From Nocardiopsis sp. FR4 (GTDB lineage Bacteria; Actinomycetota; Actinomycetes; Streptosporangiales; Streptosporangiaceae): a stretch of DNA of 64,000 nt. The notes under the pieces are model-generated. The model was not told where the DNA came from. It did no database searches and saw only the letters and a program-made list of their open reading frames with translations. The stretch's first letter is position 1. Each line of letters starts with the position of its first letter. The stretch spans positions 124,001 through 188,000 of the forward strand of contig NZ_VWVV01000003.1 in NCBI RefSeq assembly GCF_009830945.1, read 5' to 3'. Shown here piece by piece: positions 27,305-35,018 of this stretch. The translations under genes were made by a program, and so were the position numbers.

Positions 27305-27766
27305 TCAACCGAACACCTTTCCCAGGACACCGTTGGCCACGATCATGACGAGCATGAAGGCCAGCCACGGAATGCAGCGCCGCACGTGCCGGTTCTTGGC
27401 CATCGCGATTCCGGACAGGACCTCCGCCATCCGCCACACCTCGTCGGAGGTCAGCGGGCTCTCCGGGTTCGGCCTCGGAAAACCGGTCACCAGTCTGCCG
27501 CCGCCGTGGAAGCGCACCCGGGGGCGCAGGGCCCCGACCAGGTGGTAGCCCGAGACCACGAAGGCGAACGCGCAGGCCAACAGGGCCACCACCGCCGGGG
27601 GGGACCCCGGGGCGGTGCTGGTCCCGCCGTTGACCAGGGCCATCGCGAAGCCGACCTGGGCGACGCACAGGAAACCGCTCTTCGTGTCGGCCTGGGCGAC
27701 GTTGTTCTGGCAAAACGCCACCACGGCCAGGGCCGAGTCGATACCGTCTCCCCCGTGGGATTCCAT
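27305..27766 (-). CDS. Pycsar-effector-like (DUF5706/PycTM) membrane protein
   Basis: This 153-residue protein has the PycTM layout. A cytosolic N-terminus leads into QADTKSGFLCVAQVGFAMA, the conserved [DT]K-x-G entry of helix 1, and a second hydrophobic helix follows (about 58-78). A polar loop and amphipathic LSGIAMAKNRHVRRC then precede a terminal membrane helix (WLAFMLVMIVANGVLGKVF). In Pycsar antiphage systems such proteins are membrane-damaging effectors activated by cCMP or cUMP. It is divergent from a nucleotide-cyclase-like gene 208 bp away. GGGGGAAC precedes the ATG. Family is recognised by pattern; the link to that cyclase is inference. Confidence 0.75.
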   Translation of the reverse strand: MESHGGDGIDSALAVVAFCQNNVAQADTKSGFLCVAQVGFAMALVNGGTSTAPGSPPAVVALLACAFAFVVSGYHLVGALRPRVRFHGGGRLVTGFPRPNPESPLTSDEVWRMAEVLSGIAMAKNRHVRRCIPWLAFMLVMIVANGVLGKVFG

Positions 27767-27974
27767 CGTTCCCCCCTCCGCGGAACCGGAAAGCGAATTC
27801 CCCCGTATTGCACCCCGCGCTGACCCGTCGGATTCCGGACTGCTCCGGGTTCCGCCCTGTGCCGCTCCTCACGCGCGACCGGGAGGCGAATTACCGACTG
27901 GTCAGGCATTCGCGTGCGCGCCGCGGTCCACACTGGCAGCGTTCCGCGTTCCACCCCCAGGAAGTAGTGAGGAA

Positions 27975-28706
27975 ATGTCCCAGATTCCCGAGTTCGGGCG
28001 GCGCGCCATCATCACCTGCGACGCCAAGGGATACGGCAGCTCCGACGAGCTGACCCAGCACCAGTTCCAGGAGGCCATCCCGGTCCTGCTGCGCGGCGCG
28101 GCGGAGCGGAGCGGCCTCGACCGCGAGCGGTGGCACATCGCCCCCGGCGGCGACGGCGAGATGGCGGTCCTGCCCGTCGACGTGCGCGAGACCGACCTCC
28201 TCGACCGGTACGTGCCCGAGGTCGAGTACGCCCTGCGCCGCCACAACCACAACCGGACCGAGGCGGGCCGCCTGCGGCTGCGCATGGTCATCCACCACGG
28301 CTCCGCGGTCTCCTCCCCGTCCGGGTACTCCGGGAACGGCATCGTCACCGCCGCGCGGGTCGTGGACAGCGACGCCCTGCGCGCCGCTCTGAAGGACTCC
28401 GGAGCCGACCTGGTCGTGGCCGTCACCGCGCCCGTCTACCAGGACGTGGTGGCCCAGGGGCACACGCGCCTGCGCCCCGGGGACTTCGCCCTCACCACCG
28501 TCCGCAACAAGGAGTACGAGGAGCCGGTCTGGGTGCTCGTGCCCGGCCGCCACCCGGAATCCGCCCCCGCCGCCGCGCCCCCGGCGGCCCTGGCCGCCGG
28601 GGAACCGGCGCGACCCGGACCGGAGCGGCGAGAGTCCCCCGCGGTCACCAACGTCATGAACGGCGACGTCGACGCCTCCCACGCCACCTTCGGCGTGCGC
28701 TACTAG
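27975..28706 (+). CDS. Class III nucleotide-cyclase-like protein with C-terminal amyloid-like motif
   Basis: This 243-residue protein has a class III cyclase-type domain (about 8-190). The putative metal ligands are D16 (IITCDAKGYG) and D60 (PGGDGEM), with the YALRRHN and RLRMVIHHG segments and R128 in VTAARVVD. The Asn that normally assists catalysis before that Arg is missing (Val/Thr instead), so the domain may be non-catalytic or altered. A flexible Ala/Pro linker leads to a C-terminal 17-residue motif V224-G240 (VTNVxxGxVxAxxxxFG) that recurs in the next protein. ATG 27975 has GAGGAA before it. It is the first gene of a four-gene operon. Confidence 0.75.
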   Translation: MSQIPEFGRRAIITCDAKGYGSSDELTQHQFQEAIPVLLRGAAERSGLDRERWHIAPGGDGEMAVLPVDVRETDLLDRYVPEVEYALRRHNHNRTEAGRLRLRMVIHHGSAVSSPSGYSGNGIVTAARVVDSDALRAALKDSGADLVVAVTAPVYQDVVAQGHTRLRPGDFALTTVRNKEYEEPVWVLVPGRHPESAPAAAPPAALAAGEPARPGPERRESPAVTNVMNGDVDASHATFGVRY

Positions 28707-28715
28707 GAGGCGCGC

Positions 28716-31085
28716 GTGAGCCCTCACCCCGACAACCCCCCGGGTCGGACCGCGGACGCCTCCGCCGTTCCCCGAAGCGACGGCGGCGAGGCCGGCACCT
28801 CTCCGCCCCCGTCGGACCGGCCCTCCCCGGAGACGGGCACCGGCGCCCGCCCCGCCGCGCGGACCGAGGCCGCCCCCGCCCAGCCGGAGGAACGGTGGGG
28901 GCGGAGCCGGGTCACCAACGTCTTCTACGGGATGGTCAACGCCCAGAACGGCGTCTTCGGCGCCGCCGAGGCGGACGGGCACGCCGCGGCCCCGGGCGCG
29001 GCCTCGGTCACCGGGCCCCTCCGGGAGCACGAGATCCGCGCCGCCGTGGACACCTTCGCCGCGCCCGAACGGTTCGAGGAGGCGAGCAAGCTCCTGGAGG
29101 ACCAGCGCGTCCTCGTCCTCAGCGGCGCCTCCGGCACCGGCCGGCGCACGGGGGCCATCCGCCTGCTGGCCGACAGCGACAGGATCACGGTGCTCTCACC
29201 CACCCAGACCCTGGAGGGCCTCGCCGCGCGTGAGCTCGCGTCCGGGCGGGGCTACATCGTCCTGGACTGGTTCGGGGCGGACCCCCGGGTCTCCCCGGCC
29301 GAGCACGAGTACCTGTGGTCGGTCCTGCTCCGGCACGTGCAGGGCTCGGAGGCGAGCCTGGTCCTGACCTGCGCGCCGAGCACGCCCGTCGGGGCGGCCG
29401 CGCCCGTCCTGGCCTGGACGCGCCCCCGTGCCGCGGACGTGGTCCGCGCGCACCTGCGCAGGGAGTGCGCGAGTCTGGGCCGGGCCTTCTCCGAGGGGCA
29501 CGCCAAGGCCGTCGGCCTGGCGGCGGAGCGGCTCCCCGACGACCGTCCGGTCACCGAACTGGTCGCGGTCGCCCGGGCGCTGGCCCGCGGCGAGCTGCCG
29601 CAGGACGCCGTCGACCGGGTCCTGCGCTCCTCCTCCCACACCCGGGTCAGGGAGTGGTTCGACCACCGGCCGGAGCGCCGGGACGTCACCGACGCCGCCG
29701 CTCTGGCCCTTCTCCACGGGATCCACGAGCGCGACTACGAACTCCTCGCCAACCGCCTGCACCAGCGGGTGGGCAGGGCCTTCCCCCCACCGCTCCGGCC
29801 GGAGGACACCGGTGCCGAGGAGGCCGTTCCCGCCCACCTGCCCGAGCTGCGGCGGCACCGGGGCGAGGGCGGCCACGGACTGGTCCGCGTCGAGTACCGC
29901 GACGACGGCTGGATGGTCCGCCGCTTCCCCGGGTTCACCGAGGCGGGGGACCGCCGAGAGGTCCTGCGCCAGCTCTGGGAGCGCTACGACGTCGACTTCT
30001 GGGACGCCGTGGAGGCGTGGACCAGGACCGTCGTCAGCCACCGGACGCGAGGCGTGTACCTGGCCCGGGGCCTGGCGGTGCTGGCCGGGATCGCCTTCGA
30101 GGAGGTCCACGACCTCTACCTGGACCGGTGGTCGCGCGGCACCCAGGACCGGCGGGAGGCCTGTGTGTTCGTCCTGTGGTCCATGTGTCTGGAGGGACAC
30201 GCTCCCGCGGCCCTGCGCACGGTGGACCGCTGGCTGTCCCGCGGCGCGCCGCGGCAGGTCGAGACCGCCCTGCACGCGTGGAGCGGCGAGCTGGGGGTGA
30301 TGTATCCGACCGAGGCCGTGAACCGGCTGCTCTCCCGGCTCCGCGACCCCGAGGCGAGCCACCGCGACCACGCGGCCTTCGCCGTCGGCGGCCTCTTCGG
30401 CAGCCTCGTCGAGCGGGGCGGCAGCGCACGGGCCCTGCTCCGCGAACTCGGTGAGGAGCTGGCGGACACCCGTCGCTTCGGCCCCAACCGCCCCGAACGG
30501 GTGCTCGTGCTCACCGCCGTCTGCTCCGTGCTCACGGTCTCCACCAGCGGACCCCATCCGCAGGGTTACGCCCACGACACCGACGGAGCGGGGGAGGAGG
30601 CGCCGGCCGGAGAGGGGGACGAGGAGCGCTATCGCGCCGCGGACGGGCCCGAGGCCCGGGAACGGGACGGTGAGGACCCCGGTCCGGAGGAGGCCGAGGG
30701 CGGCGACCCCGCCATCGCCCGCCACCTCCTCCTCGTTCCCGAGCAGCTCCCCCTGGCGGCCGAACTCTGGGCCGAGACCGCGCGGTACCGGCCCGTGCGG
30801 CGTCTGGCCGTGGAAGCGCTGTGCCGCACCCTGTGCGCGCTGCACCGCAGCGGTGCCGACGCGCAGGCCGGGGCGGCGGGCCTGCTCACCGCCCTGGCCG
30901 GGTCCCTGAGGCCCGACGAGCACGTCGGGTTCCGGTCCAGCCTCACCAGCGCGGCGCGTCGCCGCGACGACCCCTTCACCGACGCCTTCCTCGCCCTCCT
31001 CCCGGAGGCGTTCGGGGACGGCTCCGACCCCGGAACGGGCGAGCGCCCCGGCTCCGGCCACACCGAGAAAGCGACACCAGCATGA
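28716..31085 (+). CDS. P-loop NTPase-like protein with N-terminal amyloid-like motif
   Basis: This is a 789-residue protein. Residues 1-62 are disordered, and residues 66-82 repeat the motif VTNVxxGxVxAxxxxFG found at the end of the preceding protein. A P-loop follows (GASGTGRRT, 137-145) with Arg where the Walker lysine is expected, and a Walker B-like YIVLDW near residue 180. The C-terminal half is helical and HEAT/TPR-like, interrupted by a very acidic stretch around 625-665. The GTG start lies 5 bp after AGGAGG, which itself overlaps the upstream stop. The architecture resembles NLR/STAND sensors that recruit an effector through homotypic motifs; no family name can be assigned with certainty. 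Confidence 0.75.
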   Translation: MSPHPDNPPGRTADASAVPRSDGGEAGTSPPPSDRPSPETGTGARPAARTEAAPAQPEERWGRSRVTNVFYGMVNAQNGVFGAAEADGHAAAPGAASVTGPLREHEIRAAVDTFAAPERFEEASKLLEDQRVLVLSGASGTGRRTGAIRLLADSDRITVLSPTQTLEGLAARELASGRGYIVLDWFGADPRVSPAEHEYLWSVLLRHVQGSEASLVLTCAPSTPVGAAAPVLAWTRPRAADVVRAHLRRECASLGRAFSEGHAKAVGLAAERLPDDRPVTELVAVARALARGELPQDAVDRVLRSSSHTRVREWFDHRPERRDVTDAAALALLHGIHERDYELLANRLHQRVGRAFPPPLRPEDTGAEEAVPAHLPELRRHRGEGGHGLVRVEYRDDGWMVRRFPGFTEAGDRREVLRQLWERYDVDFWDAVEAWTRTVVSHRTRGVYLARGLAVLAGIAFEEVHDLYLDRWSRGTQDRREACVFVLWSMCLEGHAPAALRTVDRWLSRGAPRQVETALHAWSGELGVMYPTEAVNRLLSRLRDPEASHRDHAAFAVGGLFGSLVERGGSARALLRELGEELADTRRFGPNRPERVLVLTAVCSVLTVSTSGPHPQGYAHDTDGAGEEAPAGEGDEERYRAADGPEARERDGEDPGPEEAEGGDPAIARHLLLVPEQLPLAAELWAETARYRPVRRLAVEALCRTLCALHRSGADAQAGAAGLLTALAGSLRPDEHVGFRSSLTSAARRRDDPFTDAFLALLPEAFGDGSDPGTGERPGSGHTEKATPA

Positions 31086-32293
31086 CGTCCCAGCCACCCT
31101 CCTACCCGGTCGTGGAGGAGCGGGCCCTGGGTGCCCCGGTCCGCCACGGCTTCCTGGGCCTGCGCGGCCGCCGCCGGGACCCCTCCGAGCTGCCCCGCGC
31201 CTCCGCCCACCAGGTCCTCGTCTACCGCAGCGGCGGAGCCTTCCACGTGGACAAGGGCGGCCTCGCCCTCGACGACAGCCGGGTGGTGGACGCCGACCAC
31301 GTGTGCCTGGTCGACGTCAGCCACGACGTCTCCGTCTCCGTCGACCTCACGGTCCCGTCCCTGGAGGACGACGACTTCGAGGTGCGCACGACCTTCTTCT
31401 GCACGGTCCTGGACCCGGTCACGGTGGTCAGCGAAGGCCGCGGGGACGCGCACCGCTTCCTGAGCGGCTACATGCGGCGCTACGACAAGCTGCCCCAGAT
31501 CGCCCAGCACCTGAGGTTGGAGGACATCAACGAGGTCCGCGAGCTGGTGTGGAGCCACGTCAAGGCGTTCATCGACCTCTCCCCGCCGGAGGTGCGGGGG
31601 ATGCGGATCGAGTACGTCGGCACCGAGGTGCTCACGCCCCACAGCCTGCGGGAGGTACGCGGCACCTGGCGCGCCACCCGCCACGAGCAGGAGGTGGAGG
31701 TCGCGCGTACCGACCACGACCACCTCATGAAGGAGAAGGTCACGGAGCACACGCGCAGGATCATGGCCGGTCTCAGCGAGTCCGTCCAGAACGACACCAT
31801 CAACGCCATCATGCTGGCGCTGGCCGACGGGAGCATCGCCCCGACCGAGGTCGCCAACCGCATCTCCGCCGAGCGGGACCGCGCGCTCAACCACGAGGCA
31901 CAGAGGGAGGCCGCCGAGCGGGAGGAGAGGCTGCTTCGCCTGGAGCGGGAGCGCGAGGAGGCCCTGCGCCGCGAGACGTGGGCCCGTGAGGACGAGCACC
32001 GCCGGATGCAGATCCGCTCCCAGCTCGCGCAGACCGCGATCAGGGAGAACTACGTGGACGGTTCCATGACCACCGCGCAGGTCGTGGGCTTCGTCGCCTC
32101 GGACGCCCCCCTGCCGGGCGGCTCCCCCCTCGGCGCGGAGCGCAGGGCCCTGGACGGGACCCCCGGCGGGGCGGCCGCCCCGCCGCTGACCGCGCAGGAG
32201 GAGGACCGCGGGTCGGGGGAGGTCTGGGAGGACGGCGGCGGACCCGGGCGGCGGCGTACGAGGGAACTGAGCGAGGACGACCATGACGTCTAG
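31082..32293 (+). CDS. SPFH/band-7-like protein with coiled coil
   Basis: This 403-residue protein overlaps the preceding stop (ATGA). The first 220 residues look like an SPFH/prohibitin-type beta-alpha domain (VDVSHDVSVSVDLTVPSLED, FEVRTTFFCTVLDPV, MRIEYVGTEVLTPHS). A long charged coiled coil (about 265-335; AERDRALNHEAQREAAEREE) and a disordered tail follow. There is no obvious transmembrane helix. It probably forms oligomers at the membrane together with the DUF4407 protein whose gene it overlaps by 11 bp. Family is inferred from pattern. Confidence 0.65.
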   Translation: MTSQPPSYPVVEERALGAPVRHGFLGLRGRRRDPSELPRASAHQVLVYRSGGAFHVDKGGLALDDSRVVDADHVCLVDVSHDVSVSVDLTVPSLEDDDFEVRTTFFCTVLDPVTVVSEGRGDAHRFLSGYMRRYDKLPQIAQHLRLEDINEVRELVWSHVKAFIDLSPPEVRGMRIEYVGTEVLTPHSLREVRGTWRATRHEQEVEVARTDHDHLMKEKVTEHTRRIMAGLSESVQNDTINAIMLALADGSIAPTEVANRISAERDRALNHEAQREAAEREERLLRLEREREEALRRETWAREDEHRRMQIRSQLAQTAIRENYVDGSMTTAQVVGFVASDAPLPGGSPLGAERRALDGTPGGAAAPPLTAQEEDRGSGEVWEDGGGPGRRRTRELSEDDHDV

Positions 32294-33650
32294 CACGCTC
32301 CTGCCGCCCCGCGGGCGGGCCGCCGAACCGGAGCCGGACCACCGCGCGCCCGAAACGCGGGCCACCCCCTGGGGACGCGCCGCCCGTCTGCTGCGCCGCC
32401 TGACCGGGGTGGACGAGGACCTGCTCTTCCTCGTCCCGGAGGAGCGTCCCCGCTACACCCTCCAGGGCCTGGTGGTCCTGGCCACGGCCTCGATGGCCGG
32501 GGTGGCGGTGTTCGTCGCCCTCCAGCGGTTCACCCCCACCCCGGGGCCGCTGCTCGTCCTGGCCTCGCTGTTCTGGGCCGGGATCATCCTGGTCTTCGAC
32601 TGCTGGATGCTCTCGACCATGCACGGTGTGCGCAAGGGCGGCCGCCTGGGCGGTTTCGCGGGCCGGATCGTCCTCGCCCTGCTGGTGAGCCTGGTCGTCG
32701 CCGAACCCCTGCTGCTCTACGTCTTCCGCCCCTCCATCGAGCACCAGATCACGCTCGAACGGGAGCAGGCCTCGGCCGAGTTCCGGTCGGCTCTGGAGCG
32801 CTGCAACCCCGTCTCGGGGGAGCGGAGCACCGACCCCGGGTGCACGCGGGAGTTCCTGCTGACCGTGGGCGGGAGCACGCTCACCGCCGACCAGACCGCG
32901 CTGGCCTCGACCGTCGAGGAGCGCGACCGGGTGCGCGAGCACGTGGAGACCCTCCAGGAGCAGCTGGAGGAGAAGCAGGAGCTGGCCCGGCTGGAGTGCA
33001 ACGGCACCCCCGGGGACGGGCTGACCGGACGGGCGGGCGCGGGCGTCAACTGCCAGCGCCTGCGTGCCGAGGCCGACGCGTTCGCCGAGGACAGCCGCCT
33101 GGCCGACCACCAGACCAGCCTGTTGGAGCTGAACGCCGAGGTGGAGGAGCTCACGTCGGCGGCGGGCGCCTCCACCGCCGACTTCGCCACCGAGCGCGCC
33201 CGGCTGATCGAGGAGAAGGTCGCCGCGCGGGCCGCCGCGGAGGGCGAGCACGGCGTCATCGAGGAGATGGAGGCCCTGGGCACGCTGGCCAAGGGCAGCT
33301 TCTACGTGATGGCGGGGGTGGTCCTGCTGCGGGCGCTGCTGGCCGCGGTGGACCTGTTCCCCGTGCTCACCAAGCTGTTCGGCGGCACCAGCAAGTACGA
33401 CGAGCTCTACACCGCGCGGGTCGACCTCCACCGCGAGCGCCACGACCACGAGATCCGTGTGCGCCGCAAGGAGCTCCAGGTGGAGACGGATCGTCAGATC
33501 GGTGCGCTGGAGGTCCGCCAGCAGGCCGACCGCAACGAGAACGACCAGCGGATGCGGGCCGACAAGGTCCGGCAGCGGGCCGACCTGGAGGACGAGATCG
33601 CCCGCCAGGCGCAGCAGTACCGCCAGAGCCGCCACAGCGCGGCGGACTGA
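32283..33650 (+). CDS. DUF4407-family membrane protein
   Basis: This 455-residue protein has a short cytoplasmic N-terminus with LLRRLTGVDEDLLFLVPEER, typical of DUF4407. Three membrane helices (about 60-140) precede a long extracytoplasmic or cytoplasmic coiled coil (about 150-330), a fourth membrane helix near 335-360 and a charged C-terminal coiled coil. Four cysteines in the loop region could form disulfides. Its start lies inside the upstream gene, so it is translationally coupled. It is the last gene of the operon, closed by a 16-bp hairpin. Function is unknown; it may be the membrane platform of the system. Confidence 0.85.
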   Translation: MTSSTLLPPRGRAAEPEPDHRAPETRATPWGRAARLLRRLTGVDEDLLFLVPEERPRYTLQGLVVLATASMAGVAVFVALQRFTPTPGPLLVLASLFWAGIILVFDCWMLSTMHGVRKGGRLGGFAGRIVLALLVSLVVAEPLLLYVFRPSIEHQITLEREQASAEFRSALERCNPVSGERSTDPGCTREFLLTVGGSTLTADQTALASTVEERDRVREHVETLQEQLEEKQELARLECNGTPGDGLTGRAGAGVNCQRLRAEADAFAEDSRLADHQTSLLELNAEVEELTSAAGASTADFATERARLIEEKVAARAAAEGEHGVIEEMEALGTLAKGSFYVMAGVVLLRALLAAVDLFPVLTKLFGGTSKYDELYTARVDLHRERHDHEIRVRRKELQVETDRQIGALEVRQQADRNENDQRMRADKVRQRADLEDEIARQAQQYRQSRHSAAD

Positions 33651-33666
33651 CCTTCCCGGAGGAGAC

Positions 33667-33704
33667 GCGGGGCGGTGCGCCGGGACGGCGGCGCACCGCC
33701 CCGC
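33667..33704 (+). terminator. Terminator of the cyclase-like/NTPase/SPFH/DUF4407 operon
   Basis: A perfect 16-bp stem (GCGGGGCGGTGCGCCG and complement) with a GGACGG loop, 16 bp after the DUF4407 stop. Confidence 0.75.
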
Positions 33705-33748
33705 GCGCGTTCGCGGGCTCCGAAAACCGGTGTACCGGGCCGGGTGGC

Positions 33749-33881
33749 TAGACTCCCACCCGTGCCCGAATCGGTCGACGTGGCCGCCTAGCGGCGGCCG
33801 ACACCACGTCCGTTCCGCCGCATCAGCGACCGCGCCGGTGCGGCACTCCGTGCTGCCCGGCTCCGCACGCGACGCACGGAG
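33749..33881 (+). promoter_or_regulatory. Candidate leader-peptide attenuator of the MFS gene
   Basis: A -10-like TAGACT (33749-33754) is followed 7 bp later by a nine-codon frame. A hairpin (33782-33799; GGCCGCC, TAGC loop) overlaps that frame's stop. Further on, CTCCGTGC (33846-33853) is complementary to GCACGGAG (33874-33881), which contains the Shine-Dalgarno of the transporter. The order leader peptide, hairpin, sequestered ribosome-binding site is that of antibiotic-induced attenuators. An AAAA tract at 33723-33726 resembles WhiB7-type promoters. Confidence 0.5.
33762..33791 (+). CDS. Putative nine-residue leader peptide
   Basis: GTG through TAG encodes VPESVDVAA. It begins about where transcription from the TAGACT box would start, so the message would be leaderless. 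Its stop codon lies in the loop of the hairpin at 33782-33799. It would act in cis by controlling ribosome position rather than as a product. Confidence 0.4.
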   Translation: MPESVDVAA

Positions 33882-33887
33882 CCCTTC

Positions 33888-34922
33888 TTGTCCACACGGA
33901 ACCGCGGCGGGGTACTGCTCCTCGCCGTCCTGCTCTCCACGCTCACCATTCCCCTGGCTATCACCGGCGCCTCGGTGGCGCTGCCCGCGATCCGGGCCGA
34001 CCTCGGCGGTGCGCTGACCGCCGTCCAGTGGGTCGTCAACTCCTACAACGTCTGCTTCGCGGCCTTCCTCGTGTGCGCCGGGGCGGTCGCCGACGCCCTG
34101 GGCCGCCGCCGGGTCTACGCCCTCGGCCTCGCCCTGTTCTGCGCGAGCGGACTGCTGTGCCTGTTCGTCCGGGACCTCGCCGTCCTGAACCTGCTGCGCG
34201 CGGCGGGCGGCGCCGGAGCCGCGGCCGCGGTGGCCGGGGGCAGCGCGATGGTCGCCGCCGCCTTCGACGGCCCCGCGCGGGCACGGGCCTTCGGGCTCCT
34301 GGGCACGGTGCTGGGCGCCGGGACCGCCTTCGGCCCGGCCGCGGCCGGGCCGCTCGTCCAGACCCTGGGTTGGCGGGCCGCGTTCGCCTCCCCGGCGGCG
34401 GTCGCCGGACTCGTCCTTCTCCTGGTGCGCGCGCTGCCCGCCCGGCGCGGCACGGGCGGGGCGGTCGACGTTCCGGGCGCCGTCCTGTTCACCCTGGCCC
34501 TGCTCACCCTGATCGCCGCCCTGGCGGAGGGCCCCCGCTACGGGCTGCCCCTGGTGCTCACGGGACTCACGGTGTCGGCGGTGCTGACGGCGGCCTTCGT
34601 GCTCGTCGAGCGGCGTGCGCGCGAGCCCCTGGTGGACCTGACCCTGCTCGCCAACCGCAGGTTCGTCGCCTACGCCCTGGCCGCGGCCGCGTTCATGGCG
34701 GTGCTCGTGCCCCTCCTGGTGTACCTGCCGTCGTATCTGATCGCGGTGGTCGGACTGGGCGCGGGCCAGGCCGGGATGTGGCTGCTGATGCTCACCCTGC
34801 CCACCCTGCTGCTCCCCGCCCCGGGCGCGGAACTGGCCGCGCGCCTGCCCTCCACGGCGGTCGCGGTCCTGGCCCTGGCCGGTCGGACGGGCGAGCGGCG
34901 GGCGGACGCGCCCTCCTCCTGA
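33888..34922 (+). CDS. Truncated MFS drug-efflux transporter (EmrB/QacA-like)
   Basis: This 344-residue membrane protein starts like a DHA-type efflux pump (ITGASVALPAIRADLGGALT, QWVVNSYNVCFAAFLVCAGAVADALGRRRV, motif A present). It ends after about nine or ten membrane helices, in a stretch (AARLPSTAVAVLALAGRTGE) that no longer resembles the family. Complete members have 12-14 helices and 400-500 residues. It is either a natural short form or the product of a 3' deletion. TTG 33888 has GGAG six bases upstream, inside a predicted helix. Confidence 0.75.
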   Translation: MSTRNRGGVLLLAVLLSTLTIPLAITGASVALPAIRADLGGALTAVQWVVNSYNVCFAAFLVCAGAVADALGRRRVYALGLALFCASGLLCLFVRDLAVLNLLRAAGGAGAAAAVAGGSAMVAAAFDGPARARAFGLLGTVLGAGTAFGPAAAGPLVQTLGWRAAFASPAAVAGLVLLLVRALPARRGTGGAVDVPGAVLFTLALLTLIAALAEGPRYGLPLVLTGLTVSAVLTAAFVLVERRAREPLVDLTLLANRRFVAYALAAAAFMAVLVPLLVYLPSYLIAVVGLGAGQAGMWLLMLTLPTLLLPAPGAELAARLPSTAVAVLALAGRTGERRADAPSS

Positions 34923-34927
34923 CGCGC

Positions 34928-34977
34928 GGGCCGCCCGGCGCCCCGGAAAACCCGTGGTTCCGGGGCGCGGGCGGCCC
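34928..34977 (+). terminator. Terminator after the MFS gene
   Basis: A stem of 19 paired bases with one bulge (GGGCCGCCCG...CGGGCGGCCC ends) and a nine-base loop, five bases after the stop. Confidence 0.75.
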
Positions 34978-35018
34978 CTGGCCTCCTCAGTGGAACCTCC
35001 GAGGGTGAGGAGACCCCC

